This document shows positions 1 through 6,000 of a stretch of 6,000 nt of DNA, one piece after another (the first letter of the stretch is position 1; each line of letters opens with the position of its first letter). The stretch spans positions 1-6,000 of the forward strand of contig DASXXM010000463.1 of the NCBI GenBank assembly GCA_036503065.1, written 5' to 3'. The notes under the pieces were generated by a model. That model was not told the DNA's origin. It saw only the letters and a list, made by a program, of their open reading frames with translations, and ran no database searches. The position numbers and the translations under genes are program-made. This DNA is from DATEPR01 sp036503065 (GTDB lineage: Bacteria; Actinomycetota; Actinomycetes; Mycobacteriales; Pseudonocardiaceae).

Positions 1-270
1 CGCGCGCTGTACCGGCACGGCCTGCGGACCGCACTGATCCCGATGGCCACGCTGTTCGCGTACGGCTTCGGCACGCTGATCGTGGGCGGCCCGTTCACCG
101 AGCACATCTTCGACTGGCACGGCATGGGTGAGTGGCTGATCACCGGCATCGGCTCCCAGGACGCCAACCTGACCACCACGGTCACCCTGTTCGTCGCGGT
201 GTGCGTGCTGCTGTCGGGCCTGCTGGCCGATCTCGCCTACGCCGCCCTCGACCCGCGAGTCAGGATCTAG
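1..270 (+). CDS. Opp/Dpp-type ABC importer permease, first subunit (B-type), C-terminal 89 residues only
   Basis: This is the 3' end of a gene that starts before the window. The frame is open from base 1 to the TAG at 268-270. The 89 visible residues match the C-terminus of DppB/OppB-type permeases (binding-protein-dependent transport, inner-membrane component). They show an Arg-His-Gly-Leu-Arg segment with a Leu-Ile-Pro just after it, which is the end of the EAA coupling loop that contacts the ATPase. Then come a glycine-rich helix, the family motif around 'EHIFDWHGMG', a last hydrophobic helix (about residues 58-80) and the closing 'ALDPRVRI', close to the usual 'LDPRIR' end. It would form half of the membrane channel with the permease encoded three bases downstream. 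Family assignment is firm from these motifs. The Opp versus Dpp label, the substrate and the start lie outside what can be seen. Confidence 0.93.
   Translation, partial: RALYRHGLRTALIPMATLFAYGFGTLIVGGPFTEHIFDWHGMGEWLITGIGSQDANLTTTVTLFVAVCVLLSGLLADLAYAALDPRVRI
262..265 (+). promoter_or_regulatory. Ribosome binding site for the second permease
   Basis: AGGA lies inside the last codons of the upstream permease gene, 8 bases before the ATG at 274. It supports that start and suggests translation of the two permeases is coupled. Confidence 0.55.
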
Positions 271-273
271 CCG

Positions 274-1224
274 ATGTCGATCATCCTGCGGGACGACGCG
301 TCCGCCCACCCGCCCGATTCCGCGCCGACTCCCCGGTCGAGCCGGGGCAGGTTGGTGCTGCGGCGCTTCCGCCGCAACCGACTGGCCCTGTTCGGGGTTC
401 TGATCATCGTGTTGCTGTACGCCGCCGCGTTCACCTACACCTGGTACTGGCCGTGGAGCTACCAGGTGTCGGACCCGAACGCGTACCTGTCGCCGCCCGT
501 TGCCGCCCACGTGTTCGGCACCGACAAGGACGGCTTCGACATGTACGCGGAGGTCATGCGCGGCCTCCAGAAGTCACTGACGATCGGCCTGCTGGTGGCC
601 GTGCTGTCCACCGGCACGGCCGCGCTGGTCGGCTCGGTGGCCGGCTACTTCCGCGGCATCAGCGACCGTGCGCTGATGTGGCTGGTGGACCTGCTGTTGA
701 CGCTGCCCAACTTTCTCATCATCGCGGTGCTCAGCCCGGCGTTCCGCGGCCGCACGTGGCTGCTGTTCGTGCTGCTGCTGGCCGCGTTCAGCTGGATGAT
801 CACCGCGCGGATCGTGCGCGGCATGACGTTGTCGTTGAAGGAACAGGACTTCGTCCGCGCCGCCCGGCTGATGGGGGTGCCGCCGCTGCGGGTGATCACC
901 AGGCACATCCTGCCGCAGATGTCGTCGCTGCTGATCGCGGACGCGACGATCAACGTGGGCAGCGCCATCCTCACCGAGACGTCGTTGAGCTACTTCGGTT
1001 TCGGCGTGCAGCCGCCGGACGTGTCGCTGGGCACGCTGATCGCCGCCGGCACCACGTCGGCGGTGACGTTCCCGTGGCTCTTCTTCATCCCCGGCGGCCT
1101 GCTGGTGCTCACGGTGCTCGCCGTGAACCTGGCAGGCGACGGCCTGCGCGACGCGCTGGACCCGAACTCGGGCCGTGGCAGGCGGCGGCAGCTGCGGGCG
1201 TTCCGGAAGACGTTGCGGGCATGA
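274..1224 (+). CDS. Opp/Dpp-type ABC importer permease, second subunit (C-type)
   Basis: This 316-residue inner-membrane protein is the second channel subunit of a peptide-type ABC importer (DppC/OppC family). The basic N-terminal tail leads into a first helix at about residues 38-56, the position of the OppC N-terminal domain. A periplasm-facing stretch follows with the family motif 'HVFGTDKDGFDMY' (79-91). Further hydrophobic segments lie near 102-126, 136-157, 162-178 and 268-287. The EAA coupling loop, which docks on the ATPase, is at about 190-214 (RAARLMG, then HILP). The motif 'LTETSLSYFGFG' (233-244) and the C-terminal 'GDGLRDALDP' (288-297) are characteristic of the family. Length is typical. 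The ATG is three bases after the upstream stop and has an AGGA site. The stop overlaps the ATPase start in an ATGA, so the genes are almost certainly co-transcribed and translationally coupled. Confidence 0.96.
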   Translation: MSIILRDDASAHPPDSAPTPRSSRGRLVLRRFRRNRLALFGVLIIVLLYAAAFTYTWYWPWSYQVSDPNAYLSPPVAAHVFGTDKDGFDMYAEVMRGLQKSLTIGLLVAVLSTGTAALVGSVAGYFRGISDRALMWLVDLLLTLPNFLIIAVLSPAFRGRTWLLFVLLLAAFSWMITARIVRGMTLSLKEQDFVRAARLMGVPPLRVITRHILPQMSSLLIADATINVGSAILTETSLSYFGFGVQPPDVSLGTLIAAGTTSAVTFPWLFFIPGGLLVLTVLAVNLAGDGLRDALDPNSGRGRRRQLRAFRKTLRA

Positions 1225-3353
1225 CCGGGTCCGGGCGGGTGACGGCCCAGGCGCGGGAGCGGGACGTCGACAGCGGGCCGCTGCTGTCGGTGCGGGACCT
1301 GCACGTCACGTTTCCCAGTGAGGCCGGGCCGGTCCGTGCCGTGCGCGGGGTGGACTGGGAGCTGCGGCCGGGCGAGGTGCTGGGCATCGTCGGGGAGTCC
1401 GGGTCCGGGAAGTCCGTGTCGTCGCTGGCGATCATGGGGCTGCTGCCGGATCGGGCGCACGTGTCCGGCTCGATCCGGTTGCGGGACCGGGAGCTGATCG
1501 GGCTGTCCGACCGGGAGATGTCGGCCATCCGGGGCAGGCGGATCGCGATCGTGTTCCAGGATCCGATGTCCGCGCTCACCCCGGTCTACACCGTTGGCGA
1601 CCAGGTGGCCGAGGCGGTGCGCGCGCACGACCGGCGGATCGGCAGGGCCGGTGCGGCTCGTCGGGCCGTGGAACTGCTGGATCTGGTGGGCATTCCGAAT
1701 CCGGCCGCCGCGGCGCGGGCGTTTCCGCACGAGTTCTCCGGTGGCATGCGGCAGCGGGTGGTGATCGCCATCGCGATCGCCAGTGATCCGGATCTGATCA
1801 TCGCGGACGAGCCGACCACCGCGCTGGACGTCACCGTGCAGGCCCAGGTGCTGGACGTGCTCGCCACCGCGCGCGAGGTGACCGGCGCCGGCATCGTGTT
1901 GATCACGCACGATCTCGGTGTCGTCGCCGGGTTCGCCGACAGGCTGTTGGTGATGTATGCCGGGCGGGTCGTGGAGAGTGGCGACGTCGACACCGTTTAT
2001 CACCGGCCGCGGATGCCGTACACGCTCGGGCTGCTCGGCGCGATTCCGCGGGTCGGCGAGCGCGGGCGGCCGCTGGTGCCGATCACCGGGCGGCCGCCGT
2101 CGCTGGTGGACCTGCCGCCGGGCTGTCCGTTCGCACCGCGCTGTCCGGTGGCGATCGACGCCTGCCGGACCGAGGAACCACCGCTGTCGCCGGTGCCGGG
2201 TGACGGCCACGACGCGGCCTGCATCCGGGTGGCGGAGCTGGTGCCCGCCGGCAGTACCGAGTCCACTGTGGACCTGGCCGCCCGGATCTACCACCACGAC
2301 ACCGAACCGGTGGCAGCGCCCGCACCGGCCCGGCATCGCAGGCGGGAAGCGGTGCTGGAGGTCGTCGACCTGGTCAAGCACTACCCCGTCACCAAGGGCG
2401 CGATCTTCCGCCGCACGGTCGGCACGGTGCACGCGGTCGACGGGATCAGCTTCGACATCGCCGAGCACGAAACCCTCGGCCTGGTGGGCGAATCCGGCTG
2501 CGGCAAGACCACGACGCTGATGCAGATCCTGGAACTGGCGCCGCCGCAGGCCGGCCGGGTCCGGCTGTTCGGGCAGAACGTGGCGACCGCCAACAAGGCC
2601 GACCGCCGCAGGCTGCGCAGGGACATCCAGGTGGTGTTCCAGGATCCGGTCGCGTCGCTGGACCCGCGCATGCCGATCAGCGACATCATCGCCGAACCGT
2701 TGCGCCTGTACGGGATGCCGGCCGACCGGGCCAGGGCCAGGGTGGCCGAACTGCTGCGCCTCGTCGACATGAGTCCGGAGCACGCGAGCCGCTATCCGGC
2801 CGAGTTCTCCGGCGGCCAGCGGCAGCGCGTCGGCATCGCCAGGGCGTTGGCGCTGGAGCCCAAGCTCGTCGTGCTGGACGAGCCGGTGTCCGCGCTCGAC
2901 GTGTCGGTTCAGGCCGGTGTGTTGAACCTGCTGGCCGACCTGCGGGCGCGGCTGGGCCTGTCGTACCTGTTCGTGTCGCACGACCTGTCGGTGATCCAGC
3001 ACGTCGCGGACCGCGTCGCCGTGATGTACCTGGGCCGGATCGTGGAGATCGGCCCGGCCGACGAGGTGCTCACCGCGCCAGGGCATCCCTATACCAGGGC
3101 ATTGCTGTCGGCGGTGCCGATTCCCGATCCGGTCGTGGAACGACGACGCGAGCGGATCGTGCTGGTCGGCGACCGACCGGACCCGACGAACCCACCGGCG
3201 GGCTGTCGTTTCCACACCCGGTGCTTCGTGTTCGCCGGCCTGGACGAACGTGGCAGAAAGCCCTGTCTCGAAATCGATCCAGCGCTCACCCCGCGAGCGG
3301 CTGCCGACCACCGGATCGCCTGCCACTACCCGCAGGTCAGAGGGGCGGATTGA
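1221..3353 (+). CDS. Fused double-domain ATPase of an Opp/Dpp-type ABC importer (D and F in one chain)
   Basis: This 710-residue protein joins two complete ATP-binding domains, equivalent to separate DppD and DppF, and powers import through the upstream permeases. Domain 1 has Walker A GESGSGKS (58-65), Q-loop Gln113, signature FSGGM (172-176), Walker B with Asp196-Glu197 and switch His230. Domain 2 has GESGCGKT (423-430), Gln474, FSGGQ (529-533), Asp553-Glu554 and His587. Both ATP sites therefore look competent. Each domain ends in the oligopeptide-transporter C-terminal region with four cysteines: 302, 308, 315, 334 and 662, 668, 682, 701. In M. tuberculosis OppABCD, structural work showed a functionally required [4Fe-4S] domain in the fused OppD. 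A linker of about 40 residues (335-378), rich in Ala and Pro, separates the halves. The ATG overlaps the permease stop as ATGA; the nearest Shine-Dalgarno-like GGAAG (1205-1209) is weak, which fits coupling. Codon choice differs visibly between the halves. Confidence 0.96.
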   Translation: MTGSGRVTAQARERDVDSGPLLSVRDLHVTFPSEAGPVRAVRGVDWELRPGEVLGIVGESGSGKSVSSLAIMGLLPDRAHVSGSIRLRDRELIGLSDREMSAIRGRRIAIVFQDPMSALTPVYTVGDQVAEAVRAHDRRIGRAGAARRAVELLDLVGIPNPAAAARAFPHEFSGGMRQRVVIAIAIASDPDLIIADEPTTALDVTVQAQVLDVLATAREVTGAGIVLITHDLGVVAGFADRLLVMYAGRVVESGDVDTVYHRPRMPYTLGLLGAIPRVGERGRPLVPITGRPPSLVDLPPGCPFAPRCPVAIDACRTEEPPLSPVPGDGHDAACIRVAELVPAGSTESTVDLAARIYHHDTEPVAAPAPARHRRREAVLEVVDLVKHYPVTKGAIFRRTVGTVHAVDGISFDIAEHETLGLVGESGCGKTTTLMQILELAPPQAGRVRLFGQNVATANKADRRRLRRDIQVVFQDPVASLDPRMPISDIIAEPLRLYGMPADRARARVAELLRLVDMSPEHASRYPAEFSGGQRQRVGIARALALEPKLVVLDEPVSALDVSVQAGVLNLLADLRARLGLSYLFVSHDLSVIQHVADRVAVMYLGRIVEIGPADEVLTAPGHPYTRALLSAVPIPDPVVERRRERIVLVGDRPDPTNPPAGCRFHTRCFVFAGLDERGRKPCLEIDPALTPRAAADHRIACHYPQVRGAD

Positions 3354-3394
3354 CGCTCATCACACTATTCGTGAATTCCGTCATCTGGGAACGG

Positions 3395-3423
3395 TTTCGA
3401 CTGTTACAGCCGCTCCATACGCT
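3395..3423 (+). promoter_or_regulatory. Candidate weak promoter for the lipoprotein gene
   Basis: TTTCGA (3395-3400) and TACGCT (3418-3423) are separated by 17 bases. The second element fits the loose actinobacterial -10 pattern TANNNT. The first matches the -35 consensus at only three of six positions. Initiation about 7 bases downstream would give a 5' leader of roughly 28 bases before the GTG at 3458. The low GC of the region is compatible with a promoter, but such weak matches are common. An alternative -35-like TTGACG at 3350-3355, spanning the ATPase stop, has no convincing partner. Confidence 0.25.
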
Positions 3424-3442
3424 GAACAAACGGTTGAAGGAC

Positions 3443-3450
3443 AGGAGGGA
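3443..3450 (+). promoter_or_regulatory. Strong ribosome binding site that fixes the lipoprotein GTG start
   Basis: AGGAGGGA sits 7 bases before the GTG at 3458. It is the best Shine-Dalgarno match in the window and decides the start. The frame is open further upstream into the ATPase gene, but nothing there offers a comparable site or a signal peptide. Confidence 0.85.
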
Positions 3451-3457
3451 CCACACG

Positions 3458-5155
3458 GTGAATCGGGGAAGCACAGCGTTGCTGGGGGTCGCACTGGCGG
3501 GCGTGGTCACACTGGCCGCGTGCGGTACGAGCGGTTCGAGCGCGCCGAATCTGCACAACGTCCAACAGTTGGCCGGCAAGCGGTCCGACATCAACCCGAA
3601 GGACCCGTCGACCCTGGTGGACGGCAACTTCGTCTGGCCGCTGGACACCTGGCTGCCGAACTGGAACGGCAACGAGGTCGACGGCAACGACGAGAACGAC
3701 GTCCCGGTCTACAGCGCGATCGAGCCGGAGCTGTTCACCATCGAGTCGGACGGCACCACGCAGCCCAACCCGGACTACCTGAGCTCGGCGAAGGTGACCT
3801 CGGCCAACCCGCAGGTCGTCACGCTCGACTTCAACCCCAAGGCGCACTGGACCGACGGCAGCCCGCTGTCCTGGCAGGACATCAAGGCGCAGTGGCAGGC
3901 GCTCAACGGCAGCAACCCCGACTTCCAGGCGGTCACCAACCAGGGCTACGTGGACATCTCCTCGGTGACGCAGGGCGCGACGCCCAACGAGGTGGTCATC
4001 ACGTTCAGCAAGCAGTTCGCGGAATGGCAGAGCCTGTTCACCCGCCTTTCCCCGCTCTACCCGCGCTCGGTGAACGCCACGCCGGCGTCGTTCAACACGT
4101 CGCTCGCCCAAGGCCCGCCGCTGGTCGGCGCGGGCCCGTTCAAGGTGCAGTCGTTCGACAAGAACAAGAACACCATCGTGATGGTGCGCAACCCCGACTG
4201 GTGGGGCACGAAACCGGTCCTGTCCAAGCTGGTCTTCCAGGTGGTGGCCAGGGACAACCGGGCCGACGCGATCGGCAACAACGAGATCACCTGGACCCCG
4301 CTGTTCGCCAGCGCCGACCTGTACCGCCAGGCGCAGCAGATGCCGAACGTGGTGATCCGTGAGGCGGTCGCGGCCAACTTCAACGACGTGTGGTTCAACG
4401 GCAGGCCGGGCGCGCTGTTCTCGGACGTGAAGCTGCGCGCCGCCGTCGCCAGGGGCATCAACGCCAACGCGATCACCAAGGCCGCCATCGGCACCATCGA
4501 GCCGAATCCGGTCCCGATCGGCGACCACCTCTACACGCCCGGCACCAAGTACCACATGGACCACACCGGCCTGCTGTCCTACGACCCGGCCGAGGCCAAG
4601 AAGGAACTCGCCGCCGACGGCTGGCAGCAGGCGGCCGGCCAGCCTTACCGCACCAAGAACGGCAAGGAACTGGACGCGTCCATTCTGGACTCGACCAGCG
4701 ACGACCAGGTCGGCCTGCAGGAGAACAAGCTGCTGATCGGCCAGTTGGCCGCGATCGGCGTCAAGGCCACCGTGAACGCCGTGCCGGACGCGCAGACCAG
4801 CGAGCTGACCGACAAGGGCGAGTGGGACATCCAGAGCAACGGCTGGCTGGTCTCCCCGTTCCCGGTGAGCCGCACGTCGTCGCACTACGTGCTGAACCCC
4901 AACGCCATGGCCTCGAACTACGAGCAGATCGGCACCAGCACCATCAACGCCCTTTACCAGCAGGCGAACACCACGCTGGACCCGGTGGCGCGGGCCAACC
5001 TGGGCAACCAGATCGACACGCTGCTGTGGCAGGAGGCCGTGGACGTGCCGCTGTTCCAGTCACCCGGCGTGGCCGTGGTGAGCAAGAAGGTGGCCAACTT
5101 CGGCGCCTTCGGCTTCGGCGACGTCAACTACACCAGGATCGGCTTCATCAAGTAG
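3458..5155 (+). CDS. Substrate-binding lipoprotein of the Opp/Dpp-type importer (SBP family 5)
   Basis: This 565-residue extracytoplasmic receptor captures the solute, probably oligopeptides, and delivers it to the permeases. The N-terminus is a short lipoprotein signal: Asn-Arg, a hydrophobic stretch, then lipobox Leu19-Ala20-Ala21-Cys22, with Cys22 the predicted lipid anchor. The rest fits the large bilobed family 5 (cluster C) binding proteins. It shows an N-terminal 'PELF' with a following NPDYL segment (90-108), 'HWTDGSPLSWQDIKAQW' (130-146), 'GAGPFKV' with a downstream NPDWW (224-249), 'LRAAVARGIN' (327-336), 'YDPAEAKKELAADGW' (375-389), and a C-terminal 'LLWQEAVDVPLFQ' (522-534). Length is normal for the family. 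The GTG start is set by a strong ribosome binding site; an open frame upstream of it is not used. Nearly all Asn codons are AAC and third positions are mostly C or G, as expected for a highly expressed gene. The substrate cannot be deduced; nickel or other family 5 ligands are less likely given the M. tuberculosis-like gene order. Confidence 0.95.
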   Translation: MNRGSTALLGVALAGVVTLAACGTSGSSAPNLHNVQQLAGKRSDINPKDPSTLVDGNFVWPLDTWLPNWNGNEVDGNDENDVPVYSAIEPELFTIESDGTTQPNPDYLSSAKVTSANPQVVTLDFNPKAHWTDGSPLSWQDIKAQWQALNGSNPDFQAVTNQGYVDISSVTQGATPNEVVITFSKQFAEWQSLFTRLSPLYPRSVNATPASFNTSLAQGPPLVGAGPFKVQSFDKNKNTIVMVRNPDWWGTKPVLSKLVFQVVARDNRADAIGNNEITWTPLFASADLYRQAQQMPNVVIREAVAANFNDVWFNGRPGALFSDVKLRAAVARGINANAITKAAIGTIEPNPVPIGDHLYTPGTKYHMDHTGLLSYDPAEAKKELAADGWQQAAGQPYRTKNGKELDASILDSTSDDQVGLQENKLLIGQLAAIGVKATVNAVPDAQTSELTDKGEWDIQSNGWLVSPFPVSRTSSHYVLNPNAMASNYEQIGTSTINALYQQANTTLDPVARANLGNQIDTLLWQEAVDVPLFQSPGVAVVSKKVANFGAFGFGDVNYTRIGFIK

Positions 5156-6000
5156 TGACACAGCAAGTGGTGCCACGCATCGCCGCCCGGCCGGTTCGGC
5201 ATATCGCGCTGGCCACGGTGTTGGTGCTGGCGGTCGGCACGGTGATCGGTGGTGTGTCGCTGGCCTCGTATCGCGAGGCCGACGGCATCCTCCGGGTGTT
5301 GACCGCCCGCGCCACCGGCACCGTCGTCGGCGAGTCGACCGGCGGTGCCGTGGTGCGCTGGGCCGGGCCGTCGTTCACGGTGGCGATGAGCGGCAGCGTG
5401 CCGCCGACCGGCACCAGAACACAGATCGCCTACGACCCGGCCGATCCGGCGACCGCGATCATCCCGGGCGCGGCCGTGCTGACCGACGCGGACCGGTCTC
5501 GGGACGGCGTGCTGTTCGCCGGGTTTCTGCTGGTACTGGTCCTGCTGGTGGACGGCTGGCTGTTGTTGAGCCGCCTGCGGGCCGCGCGGCGGCCGGGCTA
5601 CGACCTGGTGGTCCGGCGCGTCACCATGCGGCGTGGGCTGATGGCCAGGACGTGGCTGGAAACCGAGGACTCCCGGTGGATCCCGGTCTATTTCGACCCG
5701 GCCGTCGTGACACTCCCGGCGCCGACAAGTGTCCTGGCCCACGGCGATCGCCTGATCGCGGTGGAACTGCCGGGGCTGATGCTGTACCCGTCCGGCCGGG
5801 CCAGACGGGTCGAACCGCCGGGCCGCCGCACGGACAGCCCGACAGCACCGGACGCCCACACGGCCGCCAGGGCAACGGCGGTCGGTCGGTGGCGCCATCA
5901 GTTGCGGATCGACGCGGCGCTGCTGGTGCCGGCTCCGCTGCTCGGCATCCTGTGGGCCTACCTGGACGACGGTGGCCTGCTCGGCTGGCTCGGTGCGACC
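5155..6000 (+). CDS. Membrane protein of unknown function, possibly DUF3592-like; 3' end outside the window
   Basis: A frame starting at GTG 5155 stays open for 282 codons to the window edge. The GTG shares its first base with the last base of the lipoprotein TAG, suggesting translational coupling. No good Shine-Dalgarno site precedes it, so GTG 5167 or 5170 remain possible starts. The protein has a basic N-terminus (Arg8, Arg12, Arg15, His16), helix 1 at about residues 17-37, and a domain of about 80 residues with 'RATGTVVGE' (52-60) and 'IAYDPADPATAIIPG' (91-105). Helix 2 lies at 119-138, followed by a basic segment (140-160), a second soluble region with a Pro/Arg/Ala-rich stretch (about 214-247), and helix 3 starting near 253. 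Charge distribution puts 38-118 outside the cell. The 'YDPADP' pattern after a beta-rich segment resembles DUF3592-type actinobacterial proteins, but this is by eye. No catalytic motif is visible. A link to the importer is suggested only by position. Confidence 0.8.
   Translation, partial: MTQQVVPRIAARPVRHIALATVLVLAVGTVIGGVSLASYREADGILRVLTARATGTVVGESTGGAVVRWAGPSFTVAMSGSVPPTGTRTQIAYDPADPATAIIPGAAVLTDADRSRDGVLFAGFLLVLVLLVDGWLLLSRLRAARRPGYDLVVRRVTMRRGLMARTWLETEDSRWIPVYFDPAVVTLPAPTSVLAHGDRLIAVELPGLMLYPSGRARRVEPPGRRTDSPTAPDAHTAARATAVGRWRHQLRIDAALLVPAPLLGILWAYLDDGGLLGWLGAT

Larger units (their letters stand above)
3354..3457 (+). other. Leader between the ATPase and lipoprotein genes
   Basis: This 104-base gap is the only noncoding stretch of any size in the window. 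It contains 55 G/C bases of 104 (53%), clearly lower than the genes on either side. It holds a good ribosome binding site, a weak promoter candidate, a heptamer AACGGTT occurring twice (3390-3396 and 3429-3435) and a short palindrome CTGTTACAG (3401-3409). No hairpin followed by a T-run is present, so I see no terminator for the ATPase gene. Read-through from the upstream genes is likely, with possible extra transcription of the lipoprotein gene. Confidence 0.6.

Noticed and set aside
132..1220. Upstream open extension of the ATPase reading frame through the permease gene
   Set aside because: It would encode an Arg/Pro/Ala-rich, low-complexity stretch unrelated to any ATPase and lies out of frame under a clear permease. 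The ATPase starts at the ATGA overlap.
990..3326. Very long open frame on the minus strand (778 codons) opposite the ATPase gene
   Set aside because: The translation is rich in Arg, His, Gln, Pro and Gly, without domains or membrane segments. The plus strand carries an unmistakable double ATPase. In high-GC DNA the antisense frame commonly stays open by codon bias.
3388..3405. GGAAC as a possible ECF sigma factor -35 element
   Set aside because: No GTT- or CGTC-like -10 occurs at the needed spacing of about 16-17 bases; the nearest GTT is only about 10 bases away.
3404..4885. Minus-strand frame of 493 codons and plus-strand frame 3250-4362 over the lipoprotein gene
   Set aside because: Both give compositionally biased translations with no recognisable motif, while the lipoprotein frame has a signal peptide, lipobox and family motifs.
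3458..5155. Idea that the binding protein is a novel or orphan receptor
   Set aside because: It has standard family 5 features and sits directly behind its own permease and ATPase genes in a known order, so an ordinary cognate receptor is the simpler reading.
5262..5280. Perfect 7-base inverted repeat (GGCCTCG and CGAGGCC, 5-base loop) early in the last gene
   Set aside because: There is no T-run after it, it lies inside codons, and short GC-rich hairpins like this are expected several times by chance in a 6 kb high-GC window.
5128..5898. Minus-strand frame of 256 codons opposite the last gene
   Set aside because: The product is a Pro/Arg/Gln/His-rich string with no hydrophobic segments. 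The plus-strand frame has three clear helices and a coupled start.

Overview
The window is a dense, one-directional gene block on the + strand of a high-GC bacterium. By eye, GC is about two thirds or more in coding DNA, with strong G/C at third codon positions, GTG starts and 1-4 base gene overlaps. These traits, the fused double-ATPase and the gene order permease-permease-ATPase-lipoprotein point to an actinomycete, perhaps Pseudonocardiales. The family-level placement is an inference.

Bases 1-3353 hold the translocation machinery of an oligopeptide/dipeptide-type (Opp/Dpp) ABC importer. They encode the C-terminal end of the first permease (1-270), a complete second permease (274-1224), and a single 710-residue ATPase carrying two complete nucleotide-binding domains (1221-3353). 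A 104-base leader (3354-3457) follows, clearly poorer in GC (55 of 104 bases are G/C) than the flanking genes. It carries a strong ribosome binding site and a possible weak promoter. Bases 3458-5155 encode the cognate substrate-binding lipoprotein. The order B-C-D(fused)-A matches the oppBCDA arrangement known from Mycobacterium tuberculosis. Together the four proteins would capture a peptide or related solute outside the membrane, pass it through the permease heterodimer and drive import with ATP. The true substrate cannot be read from the sequence.

Bases 5155-6000 begin another gene whose GTG start overlaps the lipoprotein stop codon by one base and which runs off the window. It encodes a three-helix membrane protein of unknown function, loosely resembling DUF3592-type actinobacterial proteins.

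I see no RNA genes, mobile elements, CRISPR arrays, phage genes or clear terminators. The window looks mostly like an ordinary importer operon. The points most worth a second look are two intact four-cysteine motifs in the fused ATPase (one with unusual spacing), the tightly coupled membrane protein, and the leader before the lipoprotein gene.
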